A stretch of DNA of 9,245 bases, taken from NCBI GenBank assembly GCA_948794795.1, contig CAQGLR010000071.1, positions 1 through 9,245 on the forward strand. The letters run 5' to 3'. Source of the DNA: an uncultured Lachnospiraceae bacterium (GTDB lineage Bacteria > Bacillota > Clostridia > Lachnospirales > Lachnospiraceae). The notes beneath the pieces were generated by a model. It searched no databases. It was given only the letters and a program-made list of their open reading frames with translations, and was not told the DNA's origin. Both the position numbers and the translations under genes were made by a program. Positions 1 to 5,756 of this stretch are shown here, in pieces (within the stretch, counting starts at the first letter, position 1; each line of letters begins with the position of its first letter).

Positions 1-168
1 AAAAATCTTAAAATTTAAACAAATCTTAAATTTTGCCTTTTTCTGCAAAGTCTGTATTTATGGACTAAAACCATATAAAATAAGGCTTTGTAGTGATTTT
101 TTAATAAGCTGGAAATGCGTAAAAATTGCTAGAAAAAGTTGCGGTTAGTAACAAATTAGTGACAAATT
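1..168. other. Non-coding element end next to integrase; candidate att region
   Basis: No open reading frame or RNA gene is evident. The stretch lies immediately past the 3' end of the integrase, which is where attachment sites of integrase-encoding elements commonly lie. It is very AT-rich. The first 35 bases hold two similar copies of AAATCTTAAA-type sequence (near 3-12 and 21-30). Tandem 11-bp repeats sit at 145-166. The true att core cannot be defined without the other end of the element or an empty site, so the assignment as attL/attR is inference. Confidence 0.35.
145..166. repeat. Tandem 11-bp repeats, possible integrase arm-binding sites
   Basis: TTAGTAACAAA (145-155) is followed directly by TTAGTGACAAA (156-166), with one mismatch. 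They end 3 bases before the integrase stop codon. Tyrosine integrases with an N-terminal arm-binding domain bind short direct repeats near attP, so position and spacing fit arm-type sites. The function is inferred. Confidence 0.4.
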
Positions 169-1350
169 TTATACCTTGATTTTGTTTATTTCTGTGCGCA
201 GCTCTTCTATTGTCCTGTGTCCGTAAACGGATTTTTCTACATCCCCTCCTAAACTGTGCCCCATAAGTAAATGTTTGGATAAATCATCAATTTTATATTT
301 ATCACATAACCATGAAAATGTATGGCGGCAGTCATGCGGGGTATGTTTTTTACCTGATGCTGTTTTGTCAATACCAAGATTCTGCAATACAGGGTAAAAA
401 ATTTTTGTCCTGAAAGAATTTGCCTTAAAACTACAGGGATTGAAGTTAAGAATATAAGGAATTATAGCTTTATGTATAGGGACTATCCTGTTTTTACCAG
501 CCTTAGTTTTTACACCGCCTTTGAAATATTGTTCTTCTTGGTTGATTTCTATTGTTTCAAATGCTTTTATACGAAAACCGCTGTATATCATTATTAGAAT
601 AAACTGTACTGCAGAGTTATCCCTGTTGTTCCATAATATATTAAGTTCGTCCTGTGTAAATGGTTCACCACTTTCATCATCATCTGGTATATTGATGCTT
701 ACAAATTCAGAATAATCTTTGTCTGTTACGTCATTTTCTTTTGCAAATTTATACATCTGTTTAAATAATGTAACAATTAGCTCGAGACTTGCATGTTTTA
801 ATGGACAGTTATCAACAACAGTTTGTAAATCATATTTGCGCAAGTCTTTAAATTTTTTGTCATGTAAGGCAGTACAATTTTTATACGCAGATTTTGTAGA
901 CTTTATTGAAGCTTTTGAAAACTTCTTCTTTTTATTGTCTACGTATTTAGCTTTGAAATATAGCTCAAATAATTCAGAAAATGTAATATTTTTATGTGCC
1001 AGGTCGTAAGGGTTAGTGGAGTATTCCCTTAACGCATCAAATGCCTTATGCCAGTCTTCATAATAACCAATAGCAGGCTGGGTAACAGGGGAACCATTAA
1101 GGTTAAATTCCTTTGTAGGCGGATAGGCAGCAAACGGTCTTGAACGGTTGCCAGACAGCTTTTTAATACTTCCAAACCCATTAGGCAGCTTTTTATATTT
1201 TCTGCGTTTTGCTGGCTTTCTTTTCTTGGGTTCTGGGGCAGCAGGAACTGCAGCATCCATTGAAAAATTTACAGGGCATCCGCAATTTGGGCATGACGCT
1301 GCTTTATCGGATACAACATGACTACATTCAATACATGTAATTAGTGCCAA
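169..1350 (-). CDS. Tyrosine recombinase / phage-type integrase with N-terminal zinc ribbon
   Basis: This 393-residue site-specific recombinase would integrate and excise the element by a covalent phosphotyrosine intermediate. The C-terminal catalytic domain shows the family residues: R260 in YSGFR, a basic beta-hairpin region around K281-K286, H339-x-x-R342 in PHDCRH, H365 in MGHS, and nucleophile Y376 in VYGH. Residues about 120-220 look like the helical core-binding (SAM-like) domain, and residues 55-115 an arm-binding region. The N-terminus adds a zinc ribbon (C6-x2-C9 ... C20-x2-C23, with C25) and a lysine-rich linker (about 40-53). The start codon is TTG, supported by AAAGGA about 9 bases upstream; no in-frame ATG is nearby. 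It reads outwards to the presumed element end. No convincing promoter is visible directly upstream, and a terminator-like hairpin lies in its leader. Identification of the family is secure; the integration target is unknown. Confidence 0.95.
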   Translation of the reverse strand: MALITCIECSHVVSDKAASCPNCGCPVNFSMDAAVPAAPEPKKRKPAKRRKYKKLPNGFGSIKKLSGNRSRPFAAYPPTKEFNLNGSPVTQPAIGYYEDWHKAFDALREYSTNPYDLAHKNITFSELFELYFKAKYVDNKKKKFSKASIKSTKSAYKNCTALHDKKFKDLRKYDLQTVVDNCPLKHASLELIVTLFKQMYKFAKENDVTDKDYSEFVSINIPDDDESGEPFTQDELNILWNNRDNSAVQFILIMIYSGFRIKAFETIEINQEEQYFKGGVKTKAGKNRIVPIHKAIIPYILNFNPCSFKANSFRTKIFYPVLQNLGIDKTASGKKHTPHDCRHTFSWLCDKYKIDDLSKHLLMGHSLGGDVEKSVYGHRTIEELRTEINKIKV

Positions 1351-1378
1351 GAAACATCATCCTTTCTTAAAAAAGGGC

Positions 1379-1404
1379 AAAAAATACACCTGTTATTGCA
1401 GGTG
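1379..1404 (-). terminator. Intrinsic terminator or attenuator in integrase leader (minus strand)
   Basis: On the minus strand, CACCTG-CAATAA-CAGGTG (1387-1404) forms a 6-bp stem and is followed by TATTTTTTG. It would stop transcripts arriving from the upstream minus-strand genes just before the integrase ribosome binding site. The -35 of a plus-strand promoter overlaps the same hairpin. Confidence 0.55.
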
Positions 1405-1424
1405 ATGATAAAATGTAGTACAAT
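1396..1424 (+). promoter_or_regulatory. Sigma-A promoter for predicted small RNA
   Basis: TTGCAG (1396-1401), 17-bp spacer, TACAAT (1419-1424). The predicted start is near 1431. No plus-strand coding gene follows; a terminator does, about 60 bases downstream. Confidence 0.5.
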
Positions 1425-1430
1425 ATAGTC

Positions 1431-1496
1431 GTTCTAAGATATAGCACATTTTATCTTATACAGCCCTTGTGTTGCAGCACAGGGGCTGTATTTTTA
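1431..1496 (+). ncRNA. Predicted ~66-nt small RNA, two stacked hairpins
   Basis: Between a consensus-like promoter (1396-1424) and a strong intrinsic terminator lies a segment too short to encode a protein. It folds into two abutting hairpins. The first has the stem TAAGATA (1435-1441) with TATCTTA (1452-1458) and a 10-nt loop. The second is the terminator stem at 1459-1490. The second stem starts at the base after the first ends, so the helices could stack coaxially. It runs antisense to the spacer between the membrane-protein gene and the integrase leader, so it could affect read-through into the integrase, or act in trans. I do not recognise a known RNA family. The transcript itself is inference. 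Confidence 0.45.
1459..1495 (+). terminator. Intrinsic terminator, 13-bp stem plus T-tract
   Basis: The arms are TACAGCCCTTGTG (1459-1471) and CACAGGGGCTGTA (1478-1490), with one G-U pair and loop TTGCAG, followed by TTTTT (1491-1495). The T-tract is on the plus strand only, so it terminates plus-strand transcription and not the flanking minus-strand genes. Confidence 0.75.
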
Positions 1497-1539
1497 TACC
1501 AATATGTAATTTTAATTTTGTGGTTCTTTAAAAAGAAAA

Positions 1540-2289
1540 TTAATCAGTTAAATTTACAGCAGGATGATTCCACCATTCGTTTGCCATAATAGGTATATTT
1601 TCAAATATTGCATTGTCAAAATTTATTTTTTTAATGGTTTTCTTTTTGAAAGTTGCTTTTATAACAATTACATCTTCTGCGTTGCCATATTGGTCTGTTA
1701 ATGGGTAAACTACATTAAAATCAACATTGGTATTTATTATAGATTGTATAGCCTCTAATATATCAAATATATCTTTATACATACCTTTGATTGTCATGTT
1801 GTTTGTAAGATTACTGCTTCCTTTAAATTTTATCAAAGAAAAGTTGTTGTCTGGAACATAATTAAAAGTTTCTAAATTGTCTGCTTCTACAACACCTTCG
1901 ATTGCTGAACGTAGAAGGGCTTTTTTGTTTGGTTTTTTAGTTGGCTTAACAGTTGGCTTAGTTGTAGGTTTAACGGTTGGTTTTTTAGTTGGCTTAATAG
2001 TTGGTTCAGGTTCATCATCAGGTTGTGCAGCAGACTCATTTTTTGGGGCTTCTGTGGTTCGTATAGGTGTCTGTGTGGTTTCTGCAACATTTGTATTACT
2101 TCCATCATCCTTGCTGGTTAATAATATAAAAATAAAAAATATTCCAAATACTATAGATAAAATAGTTTTAATAGTGGTGGCATATTCTTTGTGGTAAATC
2201 CACAATAATGCAATTCCTACAGGTGCAAAAAAGATTAACATAATCCACATAAACCATGTTTTTTGATAAAATTTAATATCTTCTTTCAT
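1540..2289 (-). CDS. Two-helix membrane protein with KPT-repeat linker
   Basis: This 249-residue protein has two hydrophobic helices near residues 12-32 (containing FFAPVGIALLW) and 42-57, joined by a short charged loop (HKEYATT). A low-complexity acidic/Thr linker follows, then about six xKPT repeats (about 95-122), and a C-terminal domain (about 123-249) ending WWNHPAV. The helical-hairpin start resembles a module common at the N-terminus of Firmicute envelope proteins. The proline/threonine linker would hold the C-terminal domain away from the membrane. I chose the ATG at 2289 because AAGGAG lies 9 bases upstream; an in-frame ATG at 2307 would put that RBS inside the gene. It sits between integrase and repressor, a usual position for genes expressed in lysogeny, so a role such as superinfection exclusion or surface modification is possible but unproven. 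Confidence 0.8.
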   Translation of the reverse strand: MKEDIKFYQKTWFMWIMLIFFAPVGIALLWIYHKEYATTIKTILSIVFGIFFIFILLTSKDDGSNTNVAETTQTPIRTTEAPKNESAAQPDDEPEPTIKPTKKPTVKPTTKPTVKPTKKPNKKALLRSAIEGVVEADNLETFNYVPDNNFSLIKFKGSSNLTNNMTIKGMYKDIFDILEAIQSIINTNVDFNVVYPLTDQYGNAEDVIVIKATFKKKTIKKINFDNAIFENIPIMANEWWNHPAVNLTD

Positions 2290-2359
2290 TAATAGTATCT
2301 CCTTCATTTTTTCATTCCTGGCAATATTTAATTGACCAGACTTTGTTGTTATATTTTGG

Positions 2360-2393
2360 TAAATTTTATTTTGGATATCCAGAATAAAATTTA
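2360..2393. repeat. 34-bp near-perfect palindrome
   Basis: Arms 2360-2376 and 2377-2393 pair at 16 of 17 positions (the pair 2371/2382 is T opposite G), centred on GGATATCC. It lies in the 226-bp gap between the membrane-protein gene and the repressor. It has no loop, so it is an unusual terminator; a protein-binding dyad is equally possible. The rest of this gap (2290-2515) shows no gene and no convincing promoter. Confidence 0.7.
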
Positions 2394-2515
2394 ATTATTA
2401 ATCAAGAAAGCAGTTTCCAGTCTTTCATATAACAGATTTACCCTTTATTTTAATTGTACCTTTCTTTTTTCATTTGAATAAGCCTGGCATGATACTAGGA
2501 TGGTTAGTTATAAAG

Positions 2516-3049
2516 TTACTGGTTAACGGCATCTTTAAGTTTTACGCTTTCTTCTGTAGTATTCAAGGCAGATTGTGCCATTTTCTTCACAGGTTTTGAG
2601 CGACTTTTTATATAAGACGCCTCTGCTTCTTTTACGGCACGGGTTTCTTGTGAAGTGTTATTGGTTTCTGGTGTTGTTTCCTGCACTGCCTTTGCAGCAG
2701 AAATATCAAATAAAAATTTAAGTATGGCATCACGCCCGGCTTTTGGCTGGTTTAGATACATTTCAAAAAAAATGCGTTCATCATCACTTAAACCGTATTC
2801 TTTAACCAGTTCATCCAATGCATTTTTAGGTTCTGGGGCATCTTTGTCGCCCTCTCCGGTTCTTAGCCATGCTTCGTTGATTTTGAACTCGCTGCATAAT
2901 AATTTAATGTGCTTGTTTGTGACGTTTCTCTTGGCACTTTCTATATTAGATATACCAGATTTTGACAATCCAATTTTTTTTCCAAGTTCTTCTTGGCTTA
3001 AATGGTTATCCTCACGTATTTCTTTAAATCTGTCATTTATTGTTGACAT
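2516..3049 (-). CDS. CI-like Xre-family repressor
   Basis: This 177-residue DNA-binding protein is the probable lysogeny repressor. Residues 6-66 are a classic Xre/Cro-CI helix-turn-helix: LSQEELGKKIGLSKSGISNIE (about 17-37) forms the two DNA-contact helices, and INEAWLRTGEGD (58-69) is typical of phage repressors of this subfamily. The remainder (70-177) is polar and helical, with a Thr/Glu/Ser-rich stretch and a basic patch (KSRSKPVKK). It lacks the Ser-Lys peptidase domain of LexA/CI, so RecA-stimulated self-cleavage is unlikely; induction would need another route. AAAGGAGG precedes the ATG. It is divergent from the plus-strand gene at 3234, and the shared control region carries repeated operators, one over its own -35 box, which suggests autoregulation. 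Confidence 0.88.
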   Translation of the reverse strand: MSTINDRFKEIREDNHLSQEELGKKIGLSKSGISNIESAKRNVTNKHIKLLCSEFKINEAWLRTGEGDKDAPEPKNALDELVKEYGLSDDERIFFEMYLNQPKAGRDAILKFLFDISAAKAVQETTPETNNTSQETRAVKEAEASYIKSRSKPVKKMAQSALNTTEESVKLKDAVNQ

Positions 3050-3072
3050 ATTGTTTCCTCCTTTCTGAATTC

Positions 3073-3101
3073 AGAATAGCACAAAAAGTTCTGTTTGTAA
3101 A
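3073..3101 (-). promoter_or_regulatory. Promoter of the CI-like repressor
   Basis: On the minus strand: TTTACA (3096-3101), 17-bp spacer, TATTCT (3073-3078). The -35 lies inside operator copy 1 (3089-3102), so the repressor probably controls itself. Confidence 0.65.
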
Positions 3102-3165
3102 CATTAATTACAAAAAATTCTGTTTGTAAACTTTTTTGTGATTAAATAGTTGACAAAAGTTTACA
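3089..3165. promoter_or_regulatory. Repressor operators, three related sites
   Basis: TTCTGTTTGTAAAC occurs identically at 3089-3102 and 3118-3131. A third partial copy on the other strand (GTTTACAA, 3159-3166) lies in the spacer of the rightward promoter. The core GTTTGTAAAC is an imperfect dyad. Placement over both divergent promoters is the classic layout of a lysogeny switch. Binding by the 2516-3049 protein is inferred from position. Confidence 0.7.
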
Positions 3166-3178
3166 ATAGTGTTAGACT
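3150..3178 (+). promoter_or_regulatory. Rightward early promoter
   Basis: TTGACA (3150-3155), 17-bp spacer, TAGACT (3173-3178). A partial operator lies within the spacer. It drives the gene at 3234 after a ~50-nt leader that contains the inverted repeat AGAAC/GTTCT (3189-3204). Confidence 0.7.
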
Positions 3179-3233
3179 GTTTTCATACAGAACGATATTG
3201 TTCTATAAATCAACAAAAAGAAAGGAGAAGAAC

Positions 3234-3440
3234 ATGGTAAAAATACTAGAAGATTTTAAAGATGCTTACACCTCAAAAGAAACAGTATTAAAAAAATCAG
3301 ATATATCAAAAATTTGTAATAAGGTTGTAGATGCTGTAAAAAATGAGCTTCCAGAGGAAGCCCAAACAATAGAAGTATTTAATTACATTCTGGAAGAAAG
3401 TAAAAAAATGCTTCATAGTAAAACAGTTAAACTAGAGTAG
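3234..3440 (+). CDS. Small helical protein, first rightward gene, unknown function
   Basis: This 68-residue charged, helical protein has no signal peptide or membrane helix. The ATG at 3234 follows AAAGGAG by 6 bases, and a full promoter lies at 3150-3178. It occupies the position of Cro in a lambda-like switch, but I see no helix-turn-helix pattern. Its C-terminus (VFNYILEESKKML) resembles the C-terminal ends of the 76-aa and 73-aa proteins encoded at 4284 and 4578, so the three may be a small paralogous family. Its 3' end overlaps the convergent gene at 3432 by 9 bp. It is expected to be repressed in the lysogenic state. The function is unknown. Confidence 0.75.
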   Translation: MVKILEDFKDAYTSKETVLKKSDISKICNKVVDAVKNELPEEAQTIEVFNYILEESKKMLHSKTVKLE

Positions 3441-3971
3441 TCTTTCATCTAATTCTTGTAATGCATAAGATATAATTTTAAGCTCTTCGTTTTTAGTAGA
3501 AGCACGCAATCGTATAATGTTTTTGAATGTATCTAAATTAATACAAAAAGTATCAGAATAAATTTTATTATTACATTTGTATGAAATTTCAAAATTAATA
3601 GTTGAAATTTCTGAATTAAACAGAGATATACGCTCTAAATTGCACTTAAACGCCTGGTTCGGCGCAATAGTGGTGTTCTTTATGTGGGAGAACGGAACTG
3701 TATTTTCGTCATACGTAAATCTTTTTAAATCCACATCACACTCTAAAGAAGTTATAAGAGCATTGCTTTTGCCAAAGTTTTTAATAATAAGATAAAAACT
3801 GATATTTTCACAATTTATAAAATCACCATAAATAGATACATATGCACGTGATTGCCCTTCTATCATTTTTGAATTTTGTTTAACAGTAGCTATTACAGTT
3901 ATAACAGAAATTACGGCAAGTAAAAATGACATTATGCATAAAATAATATTTGTTATCGTGGCGAAATCCAT
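3432..3971 (-). CDS. Single-helix membrane protein, unknown function
   Basis: This 179-residue protein has an N-terminal transmembrane helix (about 8-30, ITNIILCIMSFLLAVISVIT), then ATVKQNSKMIEGQSRAYVSI and a beta-rich domain to about residue 150, and a short helical tail. The N-terminal pattern followed by (R/K)QN-K-IE-x-x-SRAY is a recurrent type of small membrane protein on Firmicute mobile elements; no activity is known to me. The topology could place the beta domain either inside or outside. AAAGGAG lies 9 bases before the ATG. It is transcribed divergently from the 57-aa gene at 4067 from a promoter matching TTTACT-17-TATAAT. A frameshifted fragment of a paralogue survives at 5319-5372, indicating past duplication. 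Confidence 0.8.
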   Translation of the reverse strand: MDFATITNIILCIMSFLLAVISVITVIATVKQNSKMIEGQSRAYVSIYGDFINCENISFYLIIKNFGKSNALITSLECDVDLKRFTYDENTVPFSHIKNTTIAPNQAFKCNLERISLFNSEISTINFEISYKCNNKIYSDTFCINLDTFKNIIRLRASTKNEELKIISYALQELDERLL

Positions 3972-3985
3972 GTAGAGCTCCTTTC

Positions 3986-4018
3986 TATGTACTCGGCTAC
4001 GGCAATAGCCTGTATATA
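3986..4018 (-). promoter_or_regulatory. 5'-leader hairpin, copy 1
   Basis: On the minus strand, GGCTA-TTGCCG-TAGCC (3995-3999 with 4006-4010) is flanked by partly pairing TATAC/GTACATA. It begins near the predicted transcript start and ends just before the ribosome binding site of the 3432-3971 gene. Copy 2 (5029-5062) keeps the stem through a compensatory change. Confidence 0.55.
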
Positions 4019-4019
4019 G

Positions 4020-4048
4020 ATTATAAAACGGGCAGCAGGATAAGTAAA
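4020..4048 (-). promoter_or_regulatory. Promoter, copy 1 (for 3432-3971)
   Basis: Minus strand: TTTACT (4043-4048), 17-bp spacer, TATAAT (4020-4025). The same boxes with the same spacing recur at 5064-5092, although the spacer sequence differs. Confidence 0.65.
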
Positions 4049-4066
4049 TAAAGAAAGGGTGATTTT

Positions 4067-4240
4067 ATGACAAATACAAATATACCTGTAATTGATGACC
4101 AGGAAACTAAAGAAATATTGGAACTATACAGAAGTATCCCAGCGAATAAAAAAGCTGCCGTTATAGCATTTATACAAGGAATGGAAGCACAGAGAACTAT
4201 TGAAGTTATTGAATCCAGCGGTTGTAATGTTGCTGTATAA
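4067..4240 (+). CDS. 57-aa small protein, paralogue of the 54-aa protein at 5114
   Basis: The protein is 57 residues and acidic to neutral, with no membrane helix. The ATG is preceded by AAAGGGTGA. Residues about 20-43 (YRSIPANKKAAVIAFIQGME) align with MSLSPEKQFLVKGIIIGME of the 54-aa protein at 5114: a short helix, a Pro-containing turn, then a hydrophobic helix ending GME(A/T)Q. Leaders of the two genes are also alike (GTAAATAAAGAAAGGGTGA). Small proteins with this Pro-x-x-(K)-x-x-x-(V)-x-x-x-x-x-GM pattern occur on clostridial phages and integrative elements, without known function. It is followed by the gene at 4284, probably in one transcript. It is too short to be picked up by many gene callers. 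Confidence 0.7.
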   Translation: MTNTNIPVIDDQETKEILELYRSIPANKKAAVIAFIQGMEAQRTIEVIESSGCNVAV

Positions 4241-4283
4241 GTTTTACATACCAATAAATAAGAAAGGAGGGGAAACAAGAGAG

Positions 4284-4514
4284 ATGGACTTAAGAGAAGA
4301 AGTTTTAAAAAGATGCGATATTGCAATAAAGGAGATGGAAAACTCAAATTGTTCAAGTTCTACAAAAGAACATTCAATCGCAAGAAGTCAAGCCAGCAAG
4401 CAAATTCTGGAAATTATATGCGGCATACAAGAGATAAACGTGTATACCGCAATGCAAATTTTAAAAGAAGCAGAATCAATTATAAGTGACGCAATTATAT
4501 TTCAAAAACTTTAA
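4284..4514 (+). CDS. 76-aa small helical protein, unknown function
   Basis: This is a 76-residue soluble, all-helical protein. The ATG at 4284 is preceded by AAAGGAGGGG (about 11 bases away, slightly long). An upstream in-frame ATG at 4200 would overlap the 4067 gene and has no ribosome binding site, so I reject it. The C-terminus YTAMQILKEAESIISDAI resembles the C-termini of the proteins encoded at 3234 and 4578. It lies 43 bp after the 57-aa gene and 63 bp before the 73-aa gene, all on the plus strand, so the three are probably co-transcribed. No function is recognised. Confidence 0.7.
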   Translation: MDLREEVLKRCDIAIKEMENSNCSSSTKEHSIARSQASKQILEIICGIQEINVYTAMQILKEAESIISDAIIFQKL

Positions 4515-4577
4515 AAGTAATGGGTTTGTAATTATTTAAGGCAAGAACCATTTAAAGAAAGGAGGGCAACAACACAA

Positions 4578-4799
4578 ATGGAAGAACAAAAACAAGATGT
4601 AGAATTTCCAACAGAACGAGTATTTACAATACAACAAAAAACTACAGTTGGCTTGATATGTGACCATAGTGACGAAAAACTGGTAACTGAAATATTGAAT
4701 ATATTCTGTAGGAAAAATTTATCAGTAGACCGTGCGTCACGTGTACTCACGGACGCACAGACTATGTTGCCACTAGTGGCAAAGATACCAATGAATTAA
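4578..4799 (+). CDS. 73-aa small protein, unknown function
   Basis: This is a 73-residue soluble protein. AAAGGAGGG lies about 11 bases before the ATG. The C-terminal portion (SVDRASRVLTDAQTMLPLV) has the same spacing of hydrophobic and charged residues as AMQILKEAESII in the 76-aa protein just upstream and VFNYILEESKKML in the 68-aa protein at 3234. It ends 7 bp from the convergent gene at 4807, and no terminator hairpin is visible in that gap. No function is recognised. Confidence 0.7.
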   Translation: MEEQKQDVEFPTERVFTIQQKTTVGLICDHSDEKLVTEILNIFCRKNLSVDRASRVLTDAQTMLPLVAKIPMN

Positions 4800-4806
4800 T
4801 ATTGCA

Positions 4807-5010
4807 TTAGTGATTCATCATGGACAAAGTTGCTTTGGCAGAAGCGTTAGAACTGTCTGTATTTTCCTGTTCAATTACACCATCAATGGTATTTTTACAG
4901 GATTGGTAAATAGAATAAAGGCGTTTTGAAAAGTCTTTATCTCTTTCATTTTCAAGACGTGTAGTCTGTTTACATACAATTAAAGCAATCTCATGGGATA
5001 TGTTATCCAT
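4807..5010 (-). CDS. 67-aa small protein, unknown function
   Basis: This is a 67-residue polar, mostly helical protein with no membrane helix. AAAGGAG lies 9 bases before the ATG. It is driven by the TTTACT-17-TATAAT promoter at 5064-5092 and carries the leader hairpin at 5029-5062. The equivalent position in the neighbouring divergent unit is occupied by the unrelated membrane protein 3432-3971, so the same regulatory module serves different genes. No family is recognised. Confidence 0.65.
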   Translation of the reverse strand: MDNISHEIALIVCKQTTRLENERDKDFSKRLYSIYQSCKNTIDGVIEQENTDSSNASAKATLSMMNH

Positions 5011-5028
5011 AGTATTTTATCTCCTTTC

Positions 5029-5062
5029 TATGTACTTGGCTGTTGGCAGCAGCCTGTACATA
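5029..5062 (-). promoter_or_regulatory. 5'-leader hairpin, copy 2
   Basis: TATGTAC (5029-5035) pairs with GTACATA (5056-5062), and inside it GGCTG (5038-5042) pairs with CAGCC (5050-5054). Relative to copy 1 (GGCTA/TAGCC) both partners of one base pair have changed, so pairing is kept. On the minus strand it starts at about the predicted transcript start and ends at the ribosome binding site. Confidence 0.6.
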
Positions 5063-5063
5063 G

Positions 5064-5092
5064 ATTATATGGCAGACAATGACAAAAGTAAA
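5064..5092 (-). promoter_or_regulatory. Promoter, copy 2 (for 4807-5010)
   Basis: Minus strand: TTTACT (5087-5092), 17-bp spacer, TATAAT (5064-5069). The boxes are identical to copy 1 at 4020-4048. Confidence 0.65.
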
Positions 5093-5113
5093 TAAAGAAA
5101 GGGTGAGTTCTAA

Positions 5114-5278
5114 ATGTCTGATAAAGAAAAGAATATTACTATTGTAAATAGTGAAGATAGAAACCTTATACAAGTTTTAATGTCACTTTCTCCAGAAAAA
5201 CAGTTTTTGGTAAAAGGTATCATTATTGGTATGGAAACACAAGAAAAACTAGATAAAGCAGATAGTTCGGATGAATGA
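5114..5278 (+). CDS. 54-aa small protein, paralogue of the 57-aa protein at 4067
   Basis: This is a 54-residue soluble protein. The ATG follows GAAAGGGTGAGTTCTAA. Residues about 22-42 (LMSLSPEKQFLVKGIIIGM) align with the matching segment of the 57-aa protein at 4067, and the tail is acidic (DKADSSDE). Like its paralogue, it is divergent from a minus-strand gene across a conserved promoter and hairpin region, so the divergent unit has been duplicated. No plus-strand promoter is obvious in either copy. No function is known. Confidence 0.65.
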   Translation: MSDKEKNITIVNSEDRNLIQVLMSLSPEKQFLVKGIIIGMETQEKLDKADSSDE

Positions 5279-5318
5279 ATTTATACAAAAAGTCTGGAAC
5301 AGGGCAAAGAAAAGAGGT

Positions 5319-5372
5319 GTAGGCACGTGATTCCTTTTTTATATTTTTGAATTTTGCCTAAGTGTAATAATA
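5319..5372 (-). pseudogene. Frameshifted fragment of a 3432-3971-like membrane protein gene
   Basis: On the minus strand this piece translates as IITLRQNSKI and then, after a frameshift, as KKESRAY. Together these match ATVKQNSKMIEGQSRAY of the membrane protein encoded at 3432-3971. At DNA level GCACGTGATT...TTTTTGAATTTTG is shared with 3844-3877. Both flanks are unrelated. It is a decayed remnant of a paralogue lying beside the duplicated divergent unit. The surrounding stretch 5279-5424 holds nothing else I can support. Confidence 0.65.
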
Positions 5373-5424
5373 AAGTTCCAGTTCGTTTTATTGTGTCTGA
5401 TGAAATAAATGTATAAATATGTAG

Positions 5425-5461
5425 AAAAATTTAAAGGACATACCACAAATGCAGCATGTCC
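5425..5461 (-). terminator. Probable terminator of the 57-aa membrane miniprotein gene
   Basis: Minus strand: GGACAT (5456-5461) pairs with ATGTCC (5436-5441) and is followed by TTTAAATTTTT. The stem is short, so confidence is moderate. It lies 52 bp past the stop codon at 5514. Confidence 0.4.
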
Positions 5462-5513
5462 AATTTCACCTGAAACTTCAAAAGTACATTATATATTATC
5501 TATTGTATATTTA

Positions 5514-5687
5514 TTATATTATTATAGTTAAGAGAGAAGCAACCAAAGTGCTTGCCAAGCATGAACATATATCGGCCACAAAGGTCCTTTTCTCTTCGGG
5601 ATAGTCGTCTGTAAAACAACCATCTGAATTAAGAATTCTGTGCCTCGTTATGACGCCTGCGATTGAAGCGTAAAACGTTAATGGCAT
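5514..5687 (-). CDS. 57-aa membrane miniprotein, unknown function
   Basis: The protein is 57 residues, with a charged middle (HRILNSDGCFTDDYPEEKRT) and a C-terminal hydrophobic helix (about 40-57, ICSCLASTLVASLLTIII) that could anchor it in the membrane. The ATG at 5687 is preceded by AAAGGGGTGG; a GTG nine bases upstream lies inside that ribosome binding site and is unlikely. The promoter TTGATT-17-TATAAT (5718-5746) is close to consensus, and a terminator-like hairpin follows, so it is a complete single-gene unit on the opposite strand to the neighbouring cassettes. I do not recognise a family. Single-helix miniproteins on mobile elements include toxins and exclusion proteins, but nothing here decides that. 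Confidence 0.6.
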   Translation of the reverse strand: MPLTFYASIAGVITRHRILNSDGCFTDDYPEEKRTFVADICSCLASTLVASLLTIII

Positions 5688-5717
5688 AATAACCACCCCT
5701 TTCTATGATATTTTAAT

Positions 5718-5746
5718 ATTATACAATAAATTTTGTAAAGAATCAA
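5718..5746 (-). promoter_or_regulatory. Strong promoter of the membrane miniprotein gene
   Basis: Minus strand: TTGATT (5741-5746), 17-bp spacer, TATAAT (5718-5723). The start is predicted near 5711, giving a leader of about 24 nt with the ribosome binding site. Confidence 0.7.
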
Positions 5747-5756
5747 TTACCAATAT

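Noticed and set aside
1877..2197. Plus-strand reading frame opposite the KPT-repeat linker
   Set aside because: It is the antisense of a low-complexity repeat, has no ribosome binding site, and its Val/Gly-rich product mirrors the repeat.
3189..3204. Possible LexA box (AGAAC-N6-GTTCT) in the leader of the 3234 gene
   Set aside because: The Gram-positive LexA site has GAAC-N4-GTTC spacing; here the gap is six bases. It is more likely a leader hairpin or chance.
4200..4283. Upstream in-frame extension of the 76-aa gene at 4284
   Set aside because: It would overlap the well-supported 57-aa gene and has no ribosome binding site, whereas AAAGGAGGGG precedes 4284.
5294..5381. Inverted CTGGAAC/GTTCCAG flanking the membrane-gene fragment, as insertion-sequence ends
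   Set aside because: Only 7 bp, no transposase and no target-site duplication seen; such a pair can arise by chance.
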